From positions 4,898,001 to 4,962,000 of the forward strand of contig OZ244235.1 in assembly GCA_965217095.1 (NCBI GenBank): a DNA stretch of 64,000 bases. The letters run 5' to 3'. The notes below the pieces were generated by a model. The model worked only from the letters and a program-made list of their open reading frames with translations, was not told where the DNA came from and did no database searches. Below are positions 60,175-64,000 of this stretch, one piece after another (position 1 is the first letter of the stretch; every line of letters begins with the position of its first letter). A program made the translations under genes and the position numbers. Origin of the DNA: CAYNZV01 sp965217095. Its GTDB lineage: Bacteria; Latescibacterota; UBA2968; UBA8231.

Positions 60175-60920
60175 TGGCCCCTCCAAGTACGCTCAACTAC
60201 CTTCTGGAGATCTGCAAACGGCGTGGGGCCGGATATCTGACCCTTCTCGATCCTGATCGCCTGTCGCCGGGTGAGTTGGAAGCGAGGGCCAAAACCTGCG
60301 CCGATGCCGATGCCGACGCTATTCTGGTCGGGACGAGCCTTATGCTGTCGGACCATTCCTCCGTTTTCCAGCGCATCAAAGGAGCGGTGGACATTCCGGT
60401 CATCATTTTTCCGGGCAGCGTTGGTCAAATCGTTCCCACTGCGGACGCCATTCTGTTTCTGTCCCTCATCAGCGGTCGTAATCCTGAACTGCTCATAGGT
60501 CAGCACGTGAAAGCGGCCCCGTTGCTCAAGGAATACGGTGTAGAGGCGATTCCCACCGGCTACATCCTGATCGAATCAGGAGCGTTCACCTCCGTTGAAT
60601 TCATGAGCAACACGCGGCCGATCCCGCGTACCAAAAACGATATCGCGATGGCTCATGCCTTGGCCGCAGAATACCTGGGTATGCGTTTGGTCTATCTAGA
60701 GGCTGGAAGTGGCGCCCGGGATCCCGTCCCTGACGAGATGGTAGAAGCCGTCGTTGACTACGTGTCGCTGCCGGTCATGGTGGGCGGCGGGATCCGCGAT
60801 CCCGAGACGGCCCGCACAAAGGTTGAAATGGGTGCCCGTTTCGTCGTTACTGGCACCGCCGTTGAAAACGACCCGGGCCGTTTGCGCGAATTGGGAGAGG
60901 CGGTGCATACCAATGGGTGA
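60174..60920 (+). CDS. Geranylgeranylglyceryl phosphate synthase-like prenyltransferase (PcrB/GGGPS family)
   Basis: 248 residues. YLTLLDPDRLSPGELEARAK, ADAILVGTSLMLSD, IIFPGSVGQIVPTADAILFL and LVYLEAGSGARDPVPDEM, then VMVGGGIRDPETAR are the GGGPS/PcrB TIM-barrel signatures that bind glycerol-1-phosphate. Archaeal members make the first ether bond of archaeal lipids; Firmicutes PcrB uses heptaprenyl diphosphate; several FCB phyla also encode the group II type. Length and SGRNPELLIGQHV loop fit the group II class. No glycerol-1-phosphate dehydrogenase is in the window. ATG overlaps the alaS stop. Confidence 0.88.
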   Translation: MAPPSTLNYLLEICKRRGAGYLTLLDPDRLSPGELEARAKTCADADADAILVGTSLMLSDHSSVFQRIKGAVDIPVIIFPGSVGQIVPTADAILFLSLISGRNPELLIGQHVKAAPLLKEYGVEAIPTGYILIESGAFTSVEFMSNTRPIPRTKNDIAMAHALAAEYLGMRLVYLEAGSGARDPVPDEMVEAVVDYVSLPVMVGGGIRDPETARTKVEMGARFVVTGTAVENDPGRLRELGEAVHTNG

Positions 60921-60945
60921 AGCGAGGCCCCACGCGGAGGCCCTC

Positions 60946-61737
60946 ATGGTGGATATCCACAGCCACGCCCTACCTGGCGTAGACGACGGGGCCACGTCGA
61001 TGGAACAGGCGTTGGCCATGTTGCAGGGAGCGTGGGAGGACCGCATCGGCACCGTCGTGGTTACGCCGCATTTTCGGCCGGAGGACGGACCCGAGCAGGC
61101 TGCCCTGCACGAAAAGCGATTCTCCGAGTTGGGTGCGGCTGTCAGCGTAGCCGGGCTGCCGATCGAGATTCACCTCGGGGCGGAGATCGGATTCCGCTTT
61201 AAAATGGCCGAGGTCACAAGCTTGCCCGCCTGTCGTATTGCCTCTGCCGGGCGGTACGTGTTGGTGGACTTACCCCATGGGCCGTTGCCCACTGGCATTG
61301 AACAAGGGTTCTTTGAGCTCAGGTTGGCAGGTGTAAAACCGATTTTAGCTCACCCGGAGCGCCATCGACAACTCTCGCGGGCTCCGGAGTGGTACGATCG
61401 TTTGCGGGAGCAAGACCTGCTGTTCCAGGTGACAGCTGGAAGCATTACCGGCAGGTTCGGCTCGCGGGCACAGGAGGCCTCCGAATATCTGTTAGAGCGG
61501 GGGTGGTCCGACGTCGTTGCCAGTGACGCCCACGATCTGGAACACCGGCCCTTTGGTCTGTCGGCAGCGCGGGAACGGGTTGAGGAGCGTTGGGGCGAAG
61601 CAGAGGGCGTGCGACTGTTCGAATCTAACCCAAGCTGTGTCGTGCTTGGAGAGGAATTCGAGATGCAAGACTACACGCCCCAGCCGGCTGAATCATCGTT
61701 TCTCCGCCGGCTCGTGGATGTCTTCACGGGTTCATAG
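60946..61737 (+). CDS. CpsB/YwqE-like PHP-domain tyrosine-protein phosphatase
   Basis: 263 residues. MVDIHSHALPGVDDGATS at the start, TVVVTPHFRPEDGPE, ILAHPERHRQLSR and VVASDAHDLEHRPFGL carry the metal-binding His and Asp residues of the PHP class that dephosphorylates BY-kinases in capsule synthesis. GGAGG lies 5 bases before ATG 60946; an ATG at 60913 overlapping the previous gene is in frame but less likely. No BY-kinase is nearby, though a nucleotidyltransferase follows. Confidence 0.85.
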   Translation: MVDIHSHALPGVDDGATSMEQALAMLQGAWEDRIGTVVVTPHFRPEDGPEQAALHEKRFSELGAAVSVAGLPIEIHLGAEIGFRFKMAEVTSLPACRIASAGRYVLVDLPHGPLPTGIEQGFFELRLAGVKPILAHPERHRQLSRAPEWYDRLREQDLLFQVTAGSITGRFGSRAQEASEYLLERGWSDVVASDAHDLEHRPFGLSAARERVEERWGEAEGVRLFESNPSCVVLGEEFEMQDYTPQPAESSFLRRLVDVFTGS

Positions 61738-61749
61738 AATGGTGCACAG

Positions 61750-62022
61750 ATGATCGCTGAAACGGTTAACATAAGGAACCCCTTGGGAATACACGCGAGA
61801 CCGGCTGCTCTGCTCGTCCAAAAGGCCGCCAAGTTCAAGTCGGAGATTTTTCTATCGAAGGGCGAGGTGCATCGCATCAACGGCAAAAGCGTCATGGGGG
61901 TGATGATGCTGGCGGCGGAGCAGGGTTCCGAGGTCGTGATCGAAGCCGACGGTGAAGACGAAGCTGAAGCTATCGCCGTGCTCGCCGAACTGCTGGGCAG
62001 CGACTTCGAGGTGCAGGCCTGA
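61750..62022 (+). CDS. ptsH: Phosphocarrier protein HPr
   Basis: 90 residues. His15 in NPLGIHARPAALLVQKAAKF is the site phosphorylated by enzyme I. The region RINGKSVMGVMMLAAEQGSE has a serine (Ser47) equivalent to the regulatory Ser46 of HPr in organisms with HPr kinase. Stop overlaps ptsI (TGATG). No EII permease is in the window. Confidence 0.94.
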   Translation: MIAETVNIRNPLGIHARPAALLVQKAAKFKSEIFLSKGEVHRINGKSVMGVMMLAAEQGSEVVIEADGEDEAEAIAVLAELLGSDFEVQA

Positions 62023-63800
62023 TGTACACGCGTCTGGAGGGTATTGCGGCATCTCCCGGGGTCGGGATCGGCCGCGCGTTCATCTTCAACAAGGAGATGC
62101 CGCGGATTTCGGAGCGACGAATCCCCGCCAACCAGGTGGAAGTCGAGGTAGAGCGGTTCCGCAATACTCTGCGCCAAGCTGGTGACGAGATTCGTCGCAC
62201 CCGGCGCATGGTGGAGATGGAACATGGCGCTGAGCTGGCACAGATCTTCGACGCACAGCTTTTGATGCTGCAAGACTCCCAAGCTCTACGCCACACCATC
62301 TCCTTGATCCGCGACCAGCGATATTCTGCCCAACGGGCGTTCTCACAATCCTTAGAACAGATGAAGAACACCTTCGAAGGCATTGAGAACGAATACCTGC
62401 GTGCCCGCCTGAGCGACGTACTGGACATCGAAAGCCAAGTCCTCATTCGGTTGGGAGGGGGCGAGTTGCAGGCACTGCGGTCGGTGCGGGCAAACACCGT
62501 GGTTGTCATTCACGAGCTCCTGCCGTCCGAATCGGTGCAGTTGGGCGGAAGGCTGGTTAAGGGCCTCGTCACCGAGGTGGGCGGCGCGACCTCGCATTCC
62601 AGCATCATTACCCGATCCATGCTGTTGCCGGCTGTGGTCGGCACCAAGAACGGGTGCTCTGAGATAAAATCGGGTGACCTGGTGATCGTGGATGGGACCC
62701 AGGGTGTCGTCCACGTGAACCCCGAGGCCGACATCGTGCGTTATTACCGTAGCGAGCTGCGACGGCAGCTCCGCCGCGAGCGCGATCTCAGCTCCAGGCG
62801 TGCACTTCCAGCGGTCACGCGGGACGATTGCGAGATCGTGTTGATGGCCAATATCGACGTCCCAAGTGAGATTCAATTGGCTATCGATAACGGCGCCCGT
62901 GGAGTGGGCATGTACCGGACCGAGTTTCTGTATCAAGGTTATAGGCTCCCCACAGAAGAGGAGCAACTGGAGGCCTACAGCGAAATCGTCGAAGCGCTGG
63001 CGCCGAATCCAGTTATCATTCGCACTATTGATCTTGGCGGCGACAAGCTAGCGCACGCGCTGGATGTCGTACCCGAGGCGAATCCGTTTCTTGGTTGGAG
63101 AGGAATTCGGATCTGTCTGGATACCCCCGACCTGTTCAGTTGTCAGTTGCGAGCTTTGTTGCGAGCCGGTGTTCACGGCGAGGTGCAGATCCTGTTCCCC
63201 ATGATTTCTGGCTTTGACGAACTGCAACGGGCTCGCGCCGCCTTGGAAGCCGTCAAGTACGAGCTTCGAGCCGAAGGTCTTCCCTTCCAGGAAGATGTGA
63301 AGGTCGGAATCATGATCGAGGTGCCATCGGTCGCCCTGATGGCGGACCGATTCGCCCGCGAAGTTGATTTCTTCAGTCTCGGAACCAACGATCTCACGCA
63401 GTACGCGCTGGCGGTGGATCGCGGTACGGCGAGAGTGGCGGATCTTTACGATCCCTTCCATCCCGCCGTTCTAAAGCTCATGAAAATGGTTGCGGATACG
63501 GGCGCCGAGCATAAAACCCCGGTCAGTATCTGCGGTGAACTGGCCGGCGATCCCCGCGCGGTTCTCCTCCTCGTCGGGTTGGGGCTGGAAATCCTAAGCA
63601 TAAGTCCCGGCTTGATTCCGGAAGTAAAAGAGGTAATACGCGCGGGCAGCCAGGCAGAAGCCAAACAGTTGGCGGCGGAGTGTCTGGCGATGGAAACCGG
63701 CAAAAAGGTGCGCCGCTACCTAGACGAAGCGATGGCGAAATACCTCGAAAACGTGCCCTTTTCGAAGTCGCCCAGCGGCTCCGAAACCGAGCTCAACTGA
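62022..63800 (+). CDS. ptsI: Phosphoenolpyruvate-protein phosphotransferase (enzyme I)
   Basis: 592 residues. Starts phosphate flow from PEP to HPr. Phospho-histidine His192 in GGATSHSSIITRSMLLPAVVG; PEP-binding MYRTEFLYQ, GWRGIRICLD and DFFSLGTNDLTQYALAVDRG, then VSICGELAGDP. All domains are complete. Coupled to ptsH; the stop overlaps the next ATG. Confidence 0.96.
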   Translation: MYTRLEGIAASPGVGIGRAFIFNKEMPRISERRIPANQVEVEVERFRNTLRQAGDEIRRTRRMVEMEHGAELAQIFDAQLLMLQDSQALRHTISLIRDQRYSAQRAFSQSLEQMKNTFEGIENEYLRARLSDVLDIESQVLIRLGGGELQALRSVRANTVVVIHELLPSESVQLGGRLVKGLVTEVGGATSHSSIITRSMLLPAVVGTKNGCSEIKSGDLVIVDGTQGVVHVNPEADIVRYYRSELRRQLRRERDLSSRRALPAVTRDDCEIVLMANIDVPSEIQLAIDNGARGVGMYRTEFLYQGYRLPTEEEQLEAYSEIVEALAPNPVIIRTIDLGGDKLAHALDVVPEANPFLGWRGIRICLDTPDLFSCQLRALLRAGVHGEVQILFPMISGFDELQRARAALEAVKYELRAEGLPFQEDVKVGIMIEVPSVALMADRFAREVDFFSLGTNDLTQYALAVDRGTARVADLYDPFHPAVLKLMKMVADTGAEHKTPVSICGELAGDPRAVLLLVGLGLEILSISPGLIPEVKEVIRAGSQAEAKQLAAECLAMETGKKVRRYLDEAMAKYLENVPFSKSPSGSETELN

Positions 63801-64000
63801 TGGCAGCTGACACAGATCAGATGTGGGCGGTGATACCGGTAGCGGGCTCGGGCAAACGCCTCCGTCCCCATACCTACACACGTCCCAAGCCGCTGCTGCA
63901 CGTTGCCGGTCAGCCAATCATTGGGCATATTTTGGACCAACTTGCGCGCTTGGGTGTGACCAAAATCGTGCTCGTTGTAGGCTACATGGGCGAGCTGATC
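63800..64000 (+). CDS. Sugar-phosphate nucleotidyltransferase (3' truncated by window end)
   Basis: Only the first 67 codons are present. AVIPVAGSGKRLRPHTYTRP, KPLLHVAGQPIIGHILDQL and TKIVLVVGYMGE match the signature of RfbA/GalU/GlmU-type enzymes that join NTP to a sugar phosphate. The particular sugar cannot be told from this fragment. Its ATG overlaps the ptsI stop (TGATG). Confidence 0.85.
   Translation, partial: MAADTDQMWAVIPVAGSGKRLRPHTYTRPKPLLHVAGQPIIGHILDQLARLGVTKIVLVVGYMGELI

Overview
The window is about 57% GC and tightly packed. It looks like a chromosomal core region of a Gram-negative (diderm) bacterium, probably an uncultured lineage of the FCB superphylum or nearby (Latescibacterota, KSB1, Zixibacteria or Eisenbacteria type). 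This is inferred from four things: outer-membrane genes (LolA, LolC/E, LolD, BamA, Skp); secreted proteins ending in FlgD-like or type IX-like C-terminal modules; a bacterial geranylgeranylglyceryl phosphate synthase; and a 16S gene with an unusual EUB338 site. Many genes start with TTG or GTG, and two may start with CTG. I see no phage, IS element, CRISPR array or defence island. The interest lies in regulation and in unusual combinations of housekeeping genes.

Region 1 (1-17.5 kb, all +): a truncated membrane protein, a lamin-tail secreted protein, ftsK, lolA, a secreted subtilase, a DUF4352-like protein, prfB with its autoregulatory frameshift, lolC/E and lolD. Next come mcsA-mcsB-clpC (protein-arginine phosphorylation and proteolysis, no ctsR in view) and bamA-skp. 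The clpC promoter carries a palindrome centred on its -10. Region 2 (17.5-24.1 kb): a large cohesin/FnIII/FlgD surface protein on the minus strand, then pyrB behind a transcription attenuator with a leader ORF that overlaps its start codon, a 38-residue basic protein, a GT39-like glycosyltransferase and a HEAT-repeat protein.

Region 3 (24.2-29.5 kb): a complete rRNA operon, 16S - tRNA-Ile - 23S - 5S, with promoter, boxA elements, inverted repeats that would form RNase III stems around 16S and 23S, and a strong terminator. Region 4 (29.5-39.4 kb): an EF-G2-type GTPase, yebC, ruvC-ruvA-ruvB, tsaB-rimI, a MalK/UgpC-type ATPase, holB and rsmA. Region 5 (39.4-51.4 kb): an outer-membrane barrel candidate, ilvE, a YejABE-like oligopeptide importer without its ATPase, a minus-strand FG-GAP protein and DAP-decarboxylase-like enzyme, and a carbamoyltransferase-SxtJ pair.

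Region 6 (51.4-64 kb): tadA, two tRNA-Ser, tRNA-Ala, a large Alu-containing SRP RNA, dnaX-recR, pgsA-pgpA, recA-recX-alaS, the GGGP synthase, a CpsB-like PHP phosphatase, HPr, enzyme I and the start of a sugar nucleotidyltransferase. Stop-start overlaps (TGATG, ATGA, TAATG) run through most of this part, which suggests long translationally coupled operons for genome maintenance, lipid synthesis and envelope sugars.
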